Made by a program: the position numbers and the translations under genes | Notes under the pieces: generated by a model | What the model was told of the DNA's origin: nothing | What the model saw: only the letters and a program-made list of their open reading frames with translations | Databases searched by the model: none | Part shown: piece by piece, positions 17,858-26,433 of the stretch | Layout of the letters: each line of letters starts with the position of its first letter | How positions within the stretch are numbered: position 1 is the stretch's first letter | Assembly (NCBI RefSeq): GCF_020035535.1 | Contig: NZ_CP083349.1 | Location: 4,056,001-4,120,000, forward strand | Reading direction: 5' to 3' | Length of the DNA: 64,000 nucleotides | Source of the DNA: Ensifer adhaerens | Lineage (GTDB): Bacteria; Pseudomonadota; Alphaproteobacteria; Rhizobiales; Rhizobiaceae

Positions 17858-18216
17858 GACGCGTGCTGGTGGAAGACCTTGTTGACGATCACCCAGCGCC
17901 CGTCGATCTTCACCAGCGCCAGATGGTCGGAGTAGCGTTCGCCGGCGAAACTGTCGACCACCCGCACGGTTGCGGTATCACCGGTGATATCGATCTTCTG
18001 CACGTCCATCTCCGGCTGCGTGCCAGGGGGGGCTGCACCCGCCTCGACGATCGTCTTGATGAAGCCGTCGCGCGTCGTCCATTCGAGCGCGCCCTTGTAG
18101 TTGCCGATAATCGCCGCATCGGGGTGAAACGCCTTGCGCAGTGCGCCCTCGTTGGCAAAGGCCATGCCGTCGACATAGAGGTGCACCACCGCGCTGATCG
18201 CCTGCTCGTCGGACAT
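17854..18216 (-). CDS. SnoaL/NTF2-like protein (lumazine-binding-like family)
   Basis: A 120-residue cone-fold protein from the ATG at 18216, preceded by AGGAGGAG; the in-frame ATG at 18240 lacks such a site. Features are VVHLYVDGMAFANEGALRKAFHPDA at the start and SDHLALVKIDGRWVIVNKVFH at the end, both typical of NTF2-like enzymes annotated as putative lumazine-binding. It is translationally coupled to the VOC gene, so the two may act on one small molecule. Confidence 0.85.
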   Translation of the reverse strand: MSDEQAISAVVHLYVDGMAFANEGALRKAFHPDAAIIGNYKGALEWTTRDGFIKTIVEAGAAPPGTQPEMDVQKIDITGDTATVRVVDSFAGERYSDHLALVKIDGRWVIVNKVFHQHAS

Positions 18217-18285
18217 TCCCGCTCCTCCTGAAATGTTCACCGCTGGTTGAGAAGTAGTGCGCCCGGCGCGAATTTCGATGGGGAG

Positions 18286-18311
18286 CTCCCCGCTTCGGCT
18301 GAAACGGGGAG
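18286..18311. terminator. Hairpin downstream of aldo/keto reductase
   Basis: Stem CTCCCCG/CGGGGAG with a 12-base loop, 8 bp beyond the end of the minus-strand gene that stops at 18319. No T run, so a weak terminator. Confidence 0.5.
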
Positions 18312-18318
18312 AGTTGGG

Positions 18319-19314
18319 TCAACGGTTGGTGAGCGCCAGCGAGGCGTCCGCGTAGCGATTGCCGGCGACATATTCCGGAGAAAGCGCGTCAGCGAGGCGA
18401 CTGGATTCCTCGGCACTGAGGGTGATCGCCGTGGCCGCCGCATTCTGCTCCAGATGGTTGAGCTTGCTGGCGCCCGGGATCGGCACGATGAAATCACCCT
18501 GATTGATGACCCAGGCAAGCGCAAGCTGGGCGGCGGTCACGCCCTTCTCCGCAGCCAGCACTTGCAGCGTCTCGACGAGCCGGGAATTGGCATCGAAGTT
18601 TTCCGCCTGGAAGCGCGGCAGAGTGCGACGGAAGTCGTCGGCTGCGAGATCCTCGGCCTTGCGGATTGCACCCGTGAGCATGCCGCGTCCGAGCGGGCTG
18701 TAGGGCACAAAGCCGATGCCGAGCTCGCGGCAGGTGGCAAGCACATCGGCTTCCGGATCACGCGTCCACAGCGAATACTCGCTCTGGACGGCGGCGATCG
18801 GATGGACCTTGTGAGCGCGGCGGATGGTGGCGGCGCTCGCTTCGGAGAGGCCGATCGCCCGCACCTTGCCCTCGCGCACCAGTTCCGCCATGGCGCCGAC
18901 AGTGTCCTCGATCGGTACGTCAGGATCGACGCGGTGCTGGTAGTAGAGATCGATGACATCGGTGCCGAGCCGCTTGAGCGAGGCTTCTGCCACGGCCTTT
19001 GCATGTTCCGGCCGCCCGTCGACGCCCCTGATCGCCTGGGCCGCCGGCACACCGGGCTCGATGCGGAAACCGAATTTGGTGGCGATCGTCACCTTGTCGC
19101 GCACGGCACCGAGCGCCTTGCTGACGAGCTTCTCGTTCTCGAACGGGCCATAGACTTCGGCCGTGTCGAAGAAGGTGATGCCGAGATCGACGGCGCGGTG
19201 AAGCGTGCGGATTGACTCCGCCTCATCCGTGGCGCCATAGGCGAAGCTCATGCCCATGCATCCAAGGCCGATGGTGGAGACGGTGAGGTCATTCCCGAGT
19301 TTGCGGGTCTTCAT
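18319..19314 (-). CDS. Aldo/keto reductase
   Basis: A 331-residue TIM-barrel NADPH-dependent reductase. I use the ATG at 19314 ([18 protein letters not shown]) with AAGGAAA upstream, not the longer frame at 19338. The catalytic tetrad is readable: Asp in FFDTAEVYG, Tyr in the same motif, Lys in VTIATKFGF, His in YYQHRVDP. The cofactor-binding end has [14 protein letters not shown]. It belongs to the YakC/AKR13-like group that reduces small carbonyls. It is divergent from a LysR gene that probably regulates it. Confidence 0.93.
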   Translation of the reverse strand: MKTRKLGNDLTVSTIGLGCMGMSFAYGATDEAESIRTLHRAVDLGITFFDTAEVYGPFENEKLVSKALGAVRDKVTIATKFGFRIEPGVPAAQAIRGVDGRPEHAKAVAEASLKRLGTDVIDLYYQHRVDPDVPIEDTVGAMAELVREGKVRAIGLSEASAATIRRAHKVHPIAAVQSEYSLWTRDPEADVLATCRELGIGFVPYSPLGRGMLTGAIRKAEDLAADDFRRTLPRFQAENFDANSRLVETLQVLAAEKGVTAAQLALAWVINQGDFIVPIPGASKLNHLEQNAAATAITLSAEESSRLADALSPEYVAGNRYADASLALTNR

Positions 19315-19559
19315 GTCGTTTCCTTGTCTGGCTGCCACGCGTCGGAACTAGCGCGCTGGGAGCGCACGTCTATCGTCCGAGGCATGAATTGATGGTTGGA
19401 CACCGCCGATGCGCCCAAGTGGCGGGCGGCGGTTCCTCGTTGCCATCGCAGACGATCTCCTCGCTTCGTCCAGGCGCTGGCAACGATTGAAGAATAGGGC
19501 CATCTGCTGCGGCTGAAAATCGCTGTCAATTCTCACGGGCTGTTCTATTATTTCGATCA

Positions 19560-20450
19560 ATGAACAGAACGCAGCTCTCCCAACTCGCGGTATTGGCCGC
19601 CGTCGCCGCCCATGGCAGCTTTCGCGGGGCCGCCCGGGAGCTCGCCGTGGCGCCATCCGCGGTCAGCCATGCCGTCGGCAGCCTTGAAGCGAGCCTCGGC
19701 ATTCGTCTTCTGGCGCGTACCACGCGCAGCGTCGCGCCGACCGAGGAGGGGCGCCGGTTGCTCGAACGGCTGGCACCGGCGCTCGACGAGATCGCCCATG
19801 CGTTGGAGGCCGCCGCCGACGCCCGCGAGCGTCCGGCCGGGAACCTGCGCATCACGGCGCCGCGTTTTGCTGCCGACCTCATCCTCGCGCCACGGCTTGG
19901 CGCTTTCCTGGATCGTTATCCCGAGATCGTGCTCGAAATCGCCAACGAGGACGGCTTCACCGATATCGTCGAAGAAGGCTACGACGCCGGCATCCGGCTC
20001 GGCGAAAGCCTGGAGGCGGACATGATCGCCGTGAGGGTCGGGCCGGAGCTCGAAAGCGCCGTCGTCGCTTCGCCCGATTACTTCAAGCGGTATGGTCGGC
20101 CGCAGCATCCCCGTGATCTCGCCGCGCATCGCTGCATTCGGCGACGCTTCTCCAACGGCACGCTCTATCGCTGGGAGTTCGAGAAGGATGGCGAGGAGCT
20201 GACGGTTTCGGTCGAGGGGCCACTGATCCTCGGCGAGGACCGGCCGATCATCAAGGCGGCGATGGGTGGCGCCGGCCTTGCCTATCTGTTCCTGTCCCGT
20301 GTCGAGACCGCTATTGCCGAAGGGAAGCTGGAGCGCGTCATGGAGGACTGGTGCGCGCCCTATGCCGGTCCCTATCTCTACTATCCGAGCCGCCGGCAGA
20401 TGCGGCCGGCGCTGCGCGCCTTCATCGATTTCTTCCGGCACAGCGGATAG
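19560..20450 (+). CDS. LysR-family transcriptional regulator
   Basis: A 296-residue LTTR. The winged HTH is in residues 1-65 (HGSFRGAARELAVAPSAVSHAV, then LEASLGIRLLARTTRSVAPT), and the effector domain follows, with GYDAGIRLGESLEADMIAVRVGP. It belongs to the group that often controls an adjacent oxidoreductase. The 245-bp region shared with the aldo/keto reductase must hold both promoters; I saw no unambiguous T-N11-A palindrome, so the target is an inference from position. Confidence 0.93.
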   Translation: MNRTQLSQLAVLAAVAAHGSFRGAARELAVAPSAVSHAVGSLEASLGIRLLARTTRSVAPTEEGRRLLERLAPALDEIAHALEAAADARERPAGNLRITAPRFAADLILAPRLGAFLDRYPEIVLEIANEDGFTDIVEEGYDAGIRLGESLEADMIAVRVGPELESAVVASPDYFKRYGRPQHPRDLAAHRCIRRRFSNGTLYRWEFEKDGEELTVSVEGPLILGEDRPIIKAAMGGAGLAYLFLSRVETAIAEGKLERVMEDWCAPYAGPYLYYPSRRQMRPALRAFIDFFRHSG

Positions 20451-20530
20451 GAGACGGCTCGAAATCGGGTGGCGCGGCAGGCCCGGATCTGGAATGCCAT
20501 TTGTTTCGTGTTTCGATGAGAGGAAAGCCC

Positions 20531-21166
20531 ATGAAGAAGCCCGGTTCGATGAAGGGTCTCGAAGATCTCGGCCGGGTAAGGCTCTCCCGAAACTTCTTCT
20601 TCCGCGATTTCCTGCATTCGGAAATCGCCGATTTCTACCGCATTCCGAACATCCCCGATGATCCCGATCTGGCGATCGAGGCCGGCCGCCGTCTCTGCGA
20701 GGAATTGCTGGAACCGCTGGAAGCGACCTTTGGCCGTCTCGTCATTCGTTCAGGCTACCGCAACCGCGCCGTCAACGGCTTCGGCAATGCCAATGGGCTC
20801 AACTGCTCGACCAATGCCGCCTCGGCCGCCGATCACATCTGGGACATGCGCGATGCGGACGGATGCATCGGAGCCACTGCCTGCATCGTCATTCCCTGGG
20901 TATGGGATCGCCGCGGCGAGATCGGCGGCTGGCAGTCGATCGCCTGGTGGATCCACGACCACTTGCCCTATGCCTCGCTCTGCTTCTTCCCGAAGCTCTG
21001 GGCTTTCAACATCCAGTGGCACGAGCGGCCGGCACGACGGATTTCAAGCTTCATCCAGCCGCGCGGGCTGCTGACCAAGGCCGGCATGGCGAACCATGCC
21101 GGCAAACATGCCGAGACCTATGCCGGATTTCCGGATTTGAGGACCTCGCCGAAATTGACCTTGTAG
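20531..21166 (+). CDS. M15-like peptidase domain protein
   Basis: About 211 residues from the ATG at 20531, with AGAGGAAA upstream. The frame is open earlier but overlaps the LysR gene in a different frame. LSRNFFFRDFLHSEIADFY and FGRLVIRSGYRN match the start of M15-type (D-Ala-D-Ala carboxypeptidase-like) domains. His in AADHIWDMRDADG and His in NIQWHE are candidate zinc ligands. There is no signal peptide. Its 3' end overlaps the convergent acetyltransferase by 49 bp. Confidence 0.65.
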   Translation: MKKPGSMKGLEDLGRVRLSRNFFFRDFLHSEIADFYRIPNIPDDPDLAIEAGRRLCEELLEPLEATFGRLVIRSGYRNRAVNGFGNANGLNCSTNAASAADHIWDMRDADGCIGATACIVIPWVWDRRGEIGGWQSIAWWIHDHLPYASLCFFPKLWAFNIQWHERPARRISSFIQPRGLLTKAGMANHAGKHAETYAGFPDLRTSPKLTL

Positions 21167-21591
21167 CGCACGTGCTCGTCGGTCCCGGAGTAACGGTCAT
21201 AGAGCCGCCGTGCCGTGGCATTGTCGGCTTCCGTGTACCAGTAGAGCCGGTCCCAGTCCTTGTCCCGGCAGAGCGCGATGAGATCGTCGATCATCGCCCG
21301 TGCCACGCCCTGGCCGCGTGCAGCGGGATCGACATAGAGATCCTCGATGTAGCAGATCGGCCTCCGGAAGAAGGTGGCGAGCTGTTCCTGGCAGATCGCG
21401 AAGCCGACCAACTGGGTGTCGAGGATCGCCAGCCGCGCGAAAAGCGGTGCTGCCGGATCGATCAGCCTCTTCCAGGTGAGATCGATGATGTCTTCGGCCA
21501 GCTCGGAGCCGGAAAAGGCGACATAGCCCGCCCAGAGCCGGCGCCAGTCCGCCTCGTCGCCGCTTGCCGCGGGGCGTATCGTCAATGCCAT
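21118..21591 (-). CDS. GNAT-family N-acetyltransferase
   Basis: A 157-residue GNAT. The acetyl-CoA pyrophosphate-binding motif A is YVDPAARGQGVARAMIDDL (R/Q-x-x-G-x-G/A), followed by DRLYWYTEADNATARRLYDRY, motif B. It transfers an acetyl group to an amine on an unknown acceptor. It begins 20 bp beyond the end of the aldo/keto reductase gene at 21611, so those two probably form one unit. The 3' end overlaps the convergent M15-like gene by 49 bp. Confidence 0.9.
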   Translation of the reverse strand: MALTIRPAASGDEADWRRLWAGYVAFSGSELAEDIIDLTWKRLIDPAAPLFARLAILDTQLVGFAICQEQLATFFRRPICYIEDLYVDPAARGQGVARAMIDDLIALCRDKDWDRLYWYTEADNATARRLYDRYSGTDEHVRYKVNFGEVLKSGNPA

Positions 21592-21610
21592 CGTGTTGGT
21601 TCAGCTCCCG

Positions 21611-22561
21611 TCATTCGCCGACATCGTTGAGCTTTCGGATCGCTTCGTCCGACAACCTAAGCTCGGCAGAACGAATGAGGCTCTCCAATTGCGCGAGGCT
21701 TGTGGCGCTGGCGATCGGTGCGGTGACACCCTTGCGGGTCCGCACCCAGGCGAGCGCGATTTCCGCCTGGGTCGCCCCGGTTTCTGCCGCGATGTCGTCG
21801 AGCACGCCGAGGATTCGCATGCCGCGCCCGTCGAGATATTTCTCGACACCGCTGCCGCGCGCCGAGCCTTCAAGGTCCTTGTGGGTCCGGTACTTTCCCG
21901 AGAGAAAGCCCCGCGCCAGACCGAAATAGCTGATGACGCCGATCTCTTCGGAAATGCAGAGATCGCGCAGCGGCCCTTCGAATGCGTCACGGTCGTAGAG
22001 ATTGTATTCCGGCTGCAGCACCTGATAGCGTGGCAAGCCCTGGTTGGCGGAAACGTCAAGCGCCTCGCGCAGTTGCAGCGAGTTCAGGTTGGAGGCGCCG
22101 ATGGCCCGAACCTTGCCCTCGGTCAGCAACTGATCGTAGGCCGCGAGCGTCTCTTCGTAGGGCGTTTCCGGGTCCGGCCAGTGCGAGAGATAGAGGTCGA
22201 TGTGGTCGGTCTGCAGCCGCTTCAGCGAATTTTCGACCGCCTGCAGGATCCAGCGACGCGAGAGCCCCTTGCGATTGGGCCCGAGCTCCGAGCCGACCTT
22301 GGTGACGATCACGGCCTTGTCGCGTGACCGGCCGGACTGTTTCAGCCATTTGCCGATGATCGTTTCGGATTCGCCGCCCTGATTGCCCGGCGCCCAGGAG
22401 GAGTAGACATCGGCAGTGTCGATGGCGTTGAACCCAGCATCGAAAAAGGCATCGAGCAGGGCGAAGGAGGTCTTTTCGTCGGCGGTCCAGCCAAAGACAT
22501 TGCCGCCGAATACGAGTGGCGCGATTTCCAGGTCGGTGCGGCCAAGTCTCAGTTTTTCCAT
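21611..22561 (-). CDS. Aldo/keto reductase (YajO/AKR-like)
   Basis: A 316-residue aldo/keto reductase starting MEKLRLGRTDLEIAPLVFGGN. Catalytic residues: Asp and Tyr in AIDTADVYSSW, Lys in VIVTKVGSELG, His in LYLSHWPDPETPY. The C-terminus contains APIASATSLAQLESLI for NADP binding. It reduces a carbonyl of unknown identity. It runs into the GNAT gene after a 19-bp gap. It is divergent from an oxidoreductase gene. Confidence 0.93.
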   Translation of the reverse strand: MEKLRLGRTDLEIAPLVFGGNVFGWTADEKTSFALLDAFFDAGFNAIDTADVYSSWAPGNQGGESETIIGKWLKQSGRSRDKAVIVTKVGSELGPNRKGLSRRWILQAVENSLKRLQTDHIDLYLSHWPDPETPYEETLAAYDQLLTEGKVRAIGASNLNSLQLREALDVSANQGLPRYQVLQPEYNLYDRDAFEGPLRDLCISEEIGVISYFGLARGFLSGKYRTHKDLEGSARGSGVEKYLDGRGMRILGVLDDIAAETGATQAEIALAWVRTRKGVTAPIASATSLAQLESLIRSAELRLSDEAIRKLNDVGE

Positions 22562-22761
22562 GGTTTTGCTCCATTGGACTGGATGAAGGCATGGTGCGAT
22601 CGGGAGGATTGCGAAGAGAAAGATAGGGCAGAAAAGCTGACATTGTCACCCGTCCTCGGGCTTTTTTCTCAGGAAGGGGAATCCTTGGTCGGACGCATGC
22701 AGCCGCTTGATAGGTACGTACCTCGGCGCTAGTCTTTGCGACCAAATCAGGGAGCCTCGCC

Positions 22762-23748
22762 ATGCTACGTTTCGGAATTCTGTCCACGGCCAAGATCGGC
22801 CGCGACCTCGTCGTGCCCGCCATTCAGGACGCGGAAAATTGCGTCGTCTCGGCTGTTGCCAGCCGCGATTTTGCCAAGGCCCGCGCCATGGCCGATCGCT
22901 TCTCGGCGCCGCATGCTTTCGGCTCCTACGAGGAGATGCTGGCCTCCGACACCATCGACGCGGTCTATATTCCGCTGCCGACGGCCCAGCACGTCGAGTG
23001 GTCGATCAAGGCGGCCAATGCCGGCAAGCACGTGCTTTGCGAAAAGCCGATCGCGCTGCGTGCCTCGGAGATCGATGCGCTGATCGCCGCGCGTGACCGC
23101 AACGGTGTGCAGATCGCCGAAGCCTTCATGGTCACCTACAGCCCCGTCTGGCGCAAGGTGCGCTCGCTGTTGGCCGAAGGCGCGATCGGCCGGCTGCGCC
23201 ACGTCCAGGGTGCCTTCACCTATTTCAACCGCGACCCCAACAACATGCGCAACATTCCCGCGCTTGGCGGTGGCGGCCTGCCGGATATCGGCGTCTATCC
23301 CACGATCACCACCCGCTTCGTCACCGGCAAGGAGCCGGTGCGGGTGCAGGCAAGCACCGACCGTGATCCGGAGTTCGGCACGGATATCTATTCGAGTGTG
23401 CGCGCCGATTTCGGCGACTTCGAGCTCAGCTTCTACATCTCCACCCAGCTCGCCGCGCGCCAGGTCATGGTCTTCCACGGCGACAAGGGTTTCATCGAGG
23501 TGAAGTCGCCCTTCAACGCCGACCGCTACGGTCGCGAGGAGGTGGAACTGACGAACCAGAACCACGCCCAGTCCCAACTATTCCGCTTCCAGGATGCGCG
23601 CCAGTACAAGCTCCAGGCGGAAGCCTTCTCGCGCGCTGCCAAGGGCGAGGACGAGGAAGTGGTGACGCTCGAGAATTCGCGCCTCAATCAGAAATTCATC
23701 GATGCGATCTACCGCGCCAGCGCCAGGGACGGCTGGGAGACGATATGA
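22762..23748 (+). CDS. Gfo/Idh/MocA-family oxidoreductase
   Basis: A 328-residue NAD(P)-dependent dehydrogenase. The N-terminal Rossmann fold begins [21 protein letters not shown]. The family signature EKP occurs in [11 protein letters not shown], and a downstream [13 protein letters not shown] carries the catalytic-domain Asp. Members act on sugars, inositols and related compounds (D-xylose and glucose-fructose type enzymes). RBS GGGAGCC. Monocistronic, closed by a hairpin. Confidence 0.92.
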   Translation: MLRFGILSTAKIGRDLVVPAIQDAENCVVSAVASRDFAKARAMADRFSAPHAFGSYEEMLASDTIDAVYIPLPTAQHVEWSIKAANAGKHVLCEKPIALRASEIDALIAARDRNGVQIAEAFMVTYSPVWRKVRSLLAEGAIGRLRHVQGAFTYFNRDPNNMRNIPALGGGGLPDIGVYPTITTRFVTGKEPVRVQASTDRDPEFGTDIYSSVRADFGDFELSFYISTQLAARQVMVFHGDKGFIEVKSPFNADRYGREEVELTNQNHAQSQLFRFQDARQYKLQAEAFSRAAKGEDEEVVTLENSRLNQKFIDAIYRASARDGWETI

Positions 23749-23761
23749 GCCATAGGACGAA

Positions 23762-23784
23762 GCCCGCCGGCTTGGCTGGCGGGC
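23762..23784. terminator. Hairpin between convergent genes
   Basis: A perfect 7-bp stem GCCCGCC/GGCGGGC with a 9-base loop, 13 bp after the dehydrogenase stop and before the convergent membrane protein gene. Confidence 0.7.
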
Positions 23785-23812
23785 CTCTATTCTGATCTCT
23801 TGGAACTGATGG

Positions 23813-24232
23813 TCAGGCGATGGCGGCGTTGCGTTCCCGCGCCAGTCCCCGCAGCTTGAAGAACAGGAAGTCGGCGACACCGATCATGCCGACGACGACG
23901 AGAGCGATACCGGCTGTGGAAAGAAAAGCATAGGCGTTCATCAGTAGCGCCAGGCTTGCCACCTGCCAAAGCACGTCACCGGCAATGCTGATCCGCGCCG
24001 ATGCCGTGACCGGGCCGCCGTTGCGCGCTGCCGAAAGATGGAAGAGGCCCCAGATCAACAGTCCCGCACCCAGCGCCTTCAACATGACAGGCGTAACCAA
24101 CGGCGTGGCAGACGCGCTGGCGAGCGCAGCCAGCGGCACTGCCGCGAGGATCAGCGCGGCGCCGGCGACAAGCGAGAAGGCGCCGTCGGCGAGGAAGGTT
24201 TTGTTGAGAAGGCTGCGGTTCGAGAGGTTCAT
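23813..24232 (-). CDS. Small integral membrane protein, unknown function
   Basis: A 139-residue protein with four predicted helices (FSLVAGAALILAAVPLAALA; VMLKALGAGLLIWGLFHLSA; VLWQVASLALLMNAYAF; IALVVVGMIGVADFLFF). The start at 24232 has GGAG 7 bp upstream; a longer frame to 24286 would run through the palindromic operator region. It has no recognised family. It is divergent from an XRE-type regulator with palindromes between the two, so it is probably the regulator's target. Confidence 0.75.
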   Translation of the reverse strand: MNLSNRSLLNKTFLADGAFSLVAGAALILAAVPLAALASASATPLVTPVMLKALGAGLLIWGLFHLSAARNGGPVTASARISIAGDVLWQVASLALLMNAYAFLSTAGIALVVVGMIGVADFLFFKLRGLARERNAAIA

Positions 24233-24272
24233 CTTCGGCTCCATCCGTTGTCGATGGCCAGATGTTTGCGCT

Positions 24273-24307
24273 GATGACGTCATCAAGCCAATTACCTCTG
24301 AGGTAAT
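24273..24307. promoter_or_regulatory. Two palindromes: probable operator of the XRE regulator
   Basis: GATGACGTCATC (24273-24284) is a perfect 12-bp palindrome. ATTACCTCTGAGGTAAT (24291-24307) is a perfect 17-bp dyad. Both lie in the shared intergenic region of the membrane protein and the XRE gene, a position fit for divergent control. Confidence 0.7.
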
Positions 24308-24361
24308 GGATTTTACCCCGCACGCGCGCCACTCTGCCGGTCCAATGGAGAATCACGACAC

Positions 24362-25141
24362 ATGCTGTTCGGAGAACATCTGAAGGAATGGCGCGGGCAT
24401 CGCCGCATGAGCCAGCTTGACCTCGCGGTTGCCGCGGGCATATCGGCGCGGCACCTGTCGTTCCTGGAAACCGGCCGCTCGAAGCCGTCGGAGGGCATGA
24501 TCCTGCGACTGGCCTCGGTGCTCGATATTCCAGCCCGCGACCAGGGCACGCTGTTTTCGGCAGCCGGCTATCGGCCGCGCATGGCGACGCGGCCTGCTGC
24601 GGGGCTCGATGCCATGCCGCCCGCTGTCGCCAACGCCATCCGGCTGATCCTGGCGCGCCACGATCCCTATCCCGGCCTGGTGCTCGACCACGAATACACG
24701 TTTCTCGTCGTCAATCCCGCGCTGGCGAGCCTTGCTGTGGCAGCCGACATTCCGTTTCAGCCGGGAGAAAACTTCCTCGACACCTTCCTCGGCAACGACA
24801 ACGTTCGCAAGCTGGTCGTCAACTGGGAGGCAGCGGCGGCCGATCTCGTGCAACGCGTGCGCACCGAGGCCTGGTTGCAGGGTCCGCGTAGCCGTCTCGG
24901 CAAACGCCTGGAAAAGGCAGCGTCGAATCCGGCGGTCGAGCGTGCGATTGAAAATCATCCGGACACGGACCGATTGCCCGTGCTGCCGATCGAGCTCGAT
25001 GTCGGCGGCCTGCGGCTGCGTTTCATCACCACGCTGCAGACCTTCGGCTCGACCCAGGATGCCCTTGTGGAGGGCGTGCTGATTGAATCCTTCTTCCCCG
25101 CGGATGAGGAGACCAAGGCGTTTTTCGAGCGGAAGGGATGA
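24362..25141 (+). CDS. XRE-family regulator with MmyB-like ligand-binding domain
   Basis: A 259-residue protein. The HTH spans about residues 10-60 (LKEWRGHRRMSQLDLAVAAGIS, then ARHLSFLETGRSKPS). A C-terminal MmyB-like domain (about 100-255) contains RHDPYPGLVLDHEYTFLVVN. The MmyB group is a PAS-like fold linked to antibiotic or fatty-acid ligand sensing. The regulator is divergent from a small membrane protein and probably controls both genes through the palindromes at 24273-24307. Confidence 0.92.
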   Translation: MLFGEHLKEWRGHRRMSQLDLAVAAGISARHLSFLETGRSKPSEGMILRLASVLDIPARDQGTLFSAAGYRPRMATRPAAGLDAMPPAVANAIRLILARHDPYPGLVLDHEYTFLVVNPALASLAVAADIPFQPGENFLDTFLGNDNVRKLVVNWEAAAADLVQRVRTEAWLQGPRSRLGKRLEKAASNPAVERAIENHPDTDRLPVLPIELDVGGLRLRFITTLQTFGSTQDALVEGVLIESFFPADEETKAFFERKG

Positions 25142-25144
25142 GCG

Positions 25145-25342
25145 CTACCGGCCGATAGCGATGGCGCCGCAAAGCATCAGCGCGAGGCCCATATTGTAGG
25201 CGCCGATCGCCGCCGCAGCTTCGATCCAGTTGCCGCTTGCGCCGGCCAAACCCAGCAAGACCGCACCGACCAGCAGGCAGACACGCGGAGAACGCAGACT
25301 GCATGTGATGATGCCGAGGAGGAAGGAAGCGGTGACGATCAT
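25145..25342 (-). CDS. Small hydrophobic membrane protein, flippase-like partner
   Basis: A 65-residue protein starting MIVTASFLLGIITCSL at 25342. It has two or three hydrophobic helices (VCLLVGAVLLGLAG; AAAAIGAYNMGLALMLCGAIAIG). The ORF is embedded in a longer unrelated frame; codons downstream of 25342 look real. It starts 14 bp after the stop of the EamA/SMR-like gene, on the same strand, so it is probably its partner. A distinct half-transporter or accessory subunit is possible; no family is recognised. Confidence 0.6.
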   Translation of the reverse strand: MIVTASFLLGIITCSLRSPRVCLLVGAVLLGLAGASGNWIEAAAAIGAYNMGLALMLCGAIAIGR

Positions 25343-25356
25343 GGTCCCGGGCACCT

Positions 25357-25725
25357 TTACGAATTGATGATGATCATGCCGCTGATGATCAACGCGGCGC
25401 CAAGCGCGTAGCGCAGCGTCACGGCTTCGCCGAGAAAGACGACGGCAAGCAGCGGCACGATGCAGAAGGTCAGCGCCATGAACGAATAGGCGATCGTCAG
25501 CGGCACGGACTTGATCGTGAAGATCCAGATGATCGTGCCGATACCGTAGACTGCCAAAGCGATGAGCAGTGTCGGATTGAAGGCCAGCGCCAACAGCCCT
25601 TGGGCGTTGGCGTTTCCAGTCTTGGCGCTGGTGAGCTTGAAGAGAATCTGACCGGCCGAAATCAGCACAGGTGTGAAGAACAGACCGAACCAGACGGTGG
25701 GCGCCAGATTGAGGTTCATCGCCAC
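25357..25725 (-). CDS. Small EamA/SMR-like (ArnE/ArnF-like) membrane transporter
   Basis: A 122-residue, four-helix protein: APTVWFGLFFTPVLISAGQILFKL is an SMR/EamA type first helix (Gln-Ile-Leu-Phe-Lys), then LLIALAVYGIGTIIWIFTI, TIAYSFMALTFCIVPLLAVVFLG and LRYALGAALIISGMIIINS. Small transporters of this type include ArnE/ArnF, which flip undecaprenyl-phosphate-aminoarabinose. It starts 3 bp after the methyltransferase stop, so it is in the same operon. A flippase role is supported by its GT2 neighbour, but efflux is possible. Confidence 0.8.
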   Translation of the reverse strand: MAMNLNLAPTVWFGLFFTPVLISAGQILFKLTSAKTGNANAQGLLALAFNPTLLIALAVYGIGTIIWIFTIKSVPLTIAYSFMALTFCIVPLLAVVFLGEAVTLRYALGAALIISGMIIINS

Positions 25726-25728
25726 GCC

Positions 25729-26433
25729 TCACACCGCCGCAGCTTTGTCTTCGCAGTAGAAGATGTCGCGGCCGATATCGACGCATTCATGCTTGGCTGG
25801 AACCGGATGCACTGCGCGCAGGAAGGAGTGGGTGTAGGGGAAGAAGTTGAAGTGTGGGTTGAACGTGTAGCGATACTCGCGCTCGCGCGGCACCACGATG
25901 ATCAGGCGCCGCCGGGCAATCCGGCGGAGCTCGGAGATTGCTTTGCGATAGTCGAGGATATGCTCGATCACATGCGTGCAGACGACCGTATCGAACTCGC
26001 CATTCGCAAACGGCAGCTCCTCGATCATCGCGGCGTGATATTCGATGCCTTCGATCCGGGCTGCATCGTCGATGGCGAAGTCGACGCCCGTGAGGCGCTG
26101 AAGGTGAGGGTTGGCCTCCCGGATGCGCTTCAAGAGGACGCCCGTTCCGCAGCCGACGTCGCAAACGCTGTCGCCCGCGATGCTGGCCGCGATCTTGCGC
26201 ACGCAGGCTTCGGAGTTATCCGTTCCCTCGTGAACCCTCGGATGGTGGCGGTAGAGGTCTTCGTATTCGCGGGGCGAAAGAAACGGCGCCCGAGCGCGAA
26301 ACTCGGCAAGATGGGCGATGTGCTTGCCCCAGGCGAGGCTGGCCATGCCCTTGAAGAGGCGCGAATCCCTGAGGACCGGCGGGATGACGTCTTCGATGAT
26401 GAAGCGTATGCGGTTGGTTGTTTCCCGGTTCAT
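25729..26433 (-). CDS. Class I SAM-dependent methyltransferase
   Basis: A 234-residue protein. The SAM-binding motif I is DSVCDVGCGTGVLL, followed by LTGVDFA (acidic loop) and FDTVVCTHVIEHILDYRKAI, characteristic of the Methyltransf_11/UbiE-like group. It overlaps the GT2 gene stop by 4 bp and precedes the flippase-like gene by 3 bp. Its target may be the sugar or lipid carrier handled by these neighbours; no substrate motif is visible. Confidence 0.9.
   Translation of the reverse strand: MNRETTNRIRFIIEDVIPPVLRDSRLFKGMASLAWGKHIAHLAEFRARAPFLSPREYEDLYRHHPRVHEGTDNSEACVRKIAASIAGDSVCDVGCGTGVLLKRIREANPHLQRLTGVDFAIDDAARIEGIEYHAAMIEELPFANGEFDTVVCTHVIEHILDYRKAISELRRIARRRLIIVVPREREYRYTFNPHFNFFPYTHSFLRAVHPVPAKHECVDIGRDIFYCEDKAAAV

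Noticed and set aside
20531..21166. Prophage remnant suggested by M15-like endolysin similarity
   Set aside because: No integrase, capsid, holin or other phage gene is nearby.
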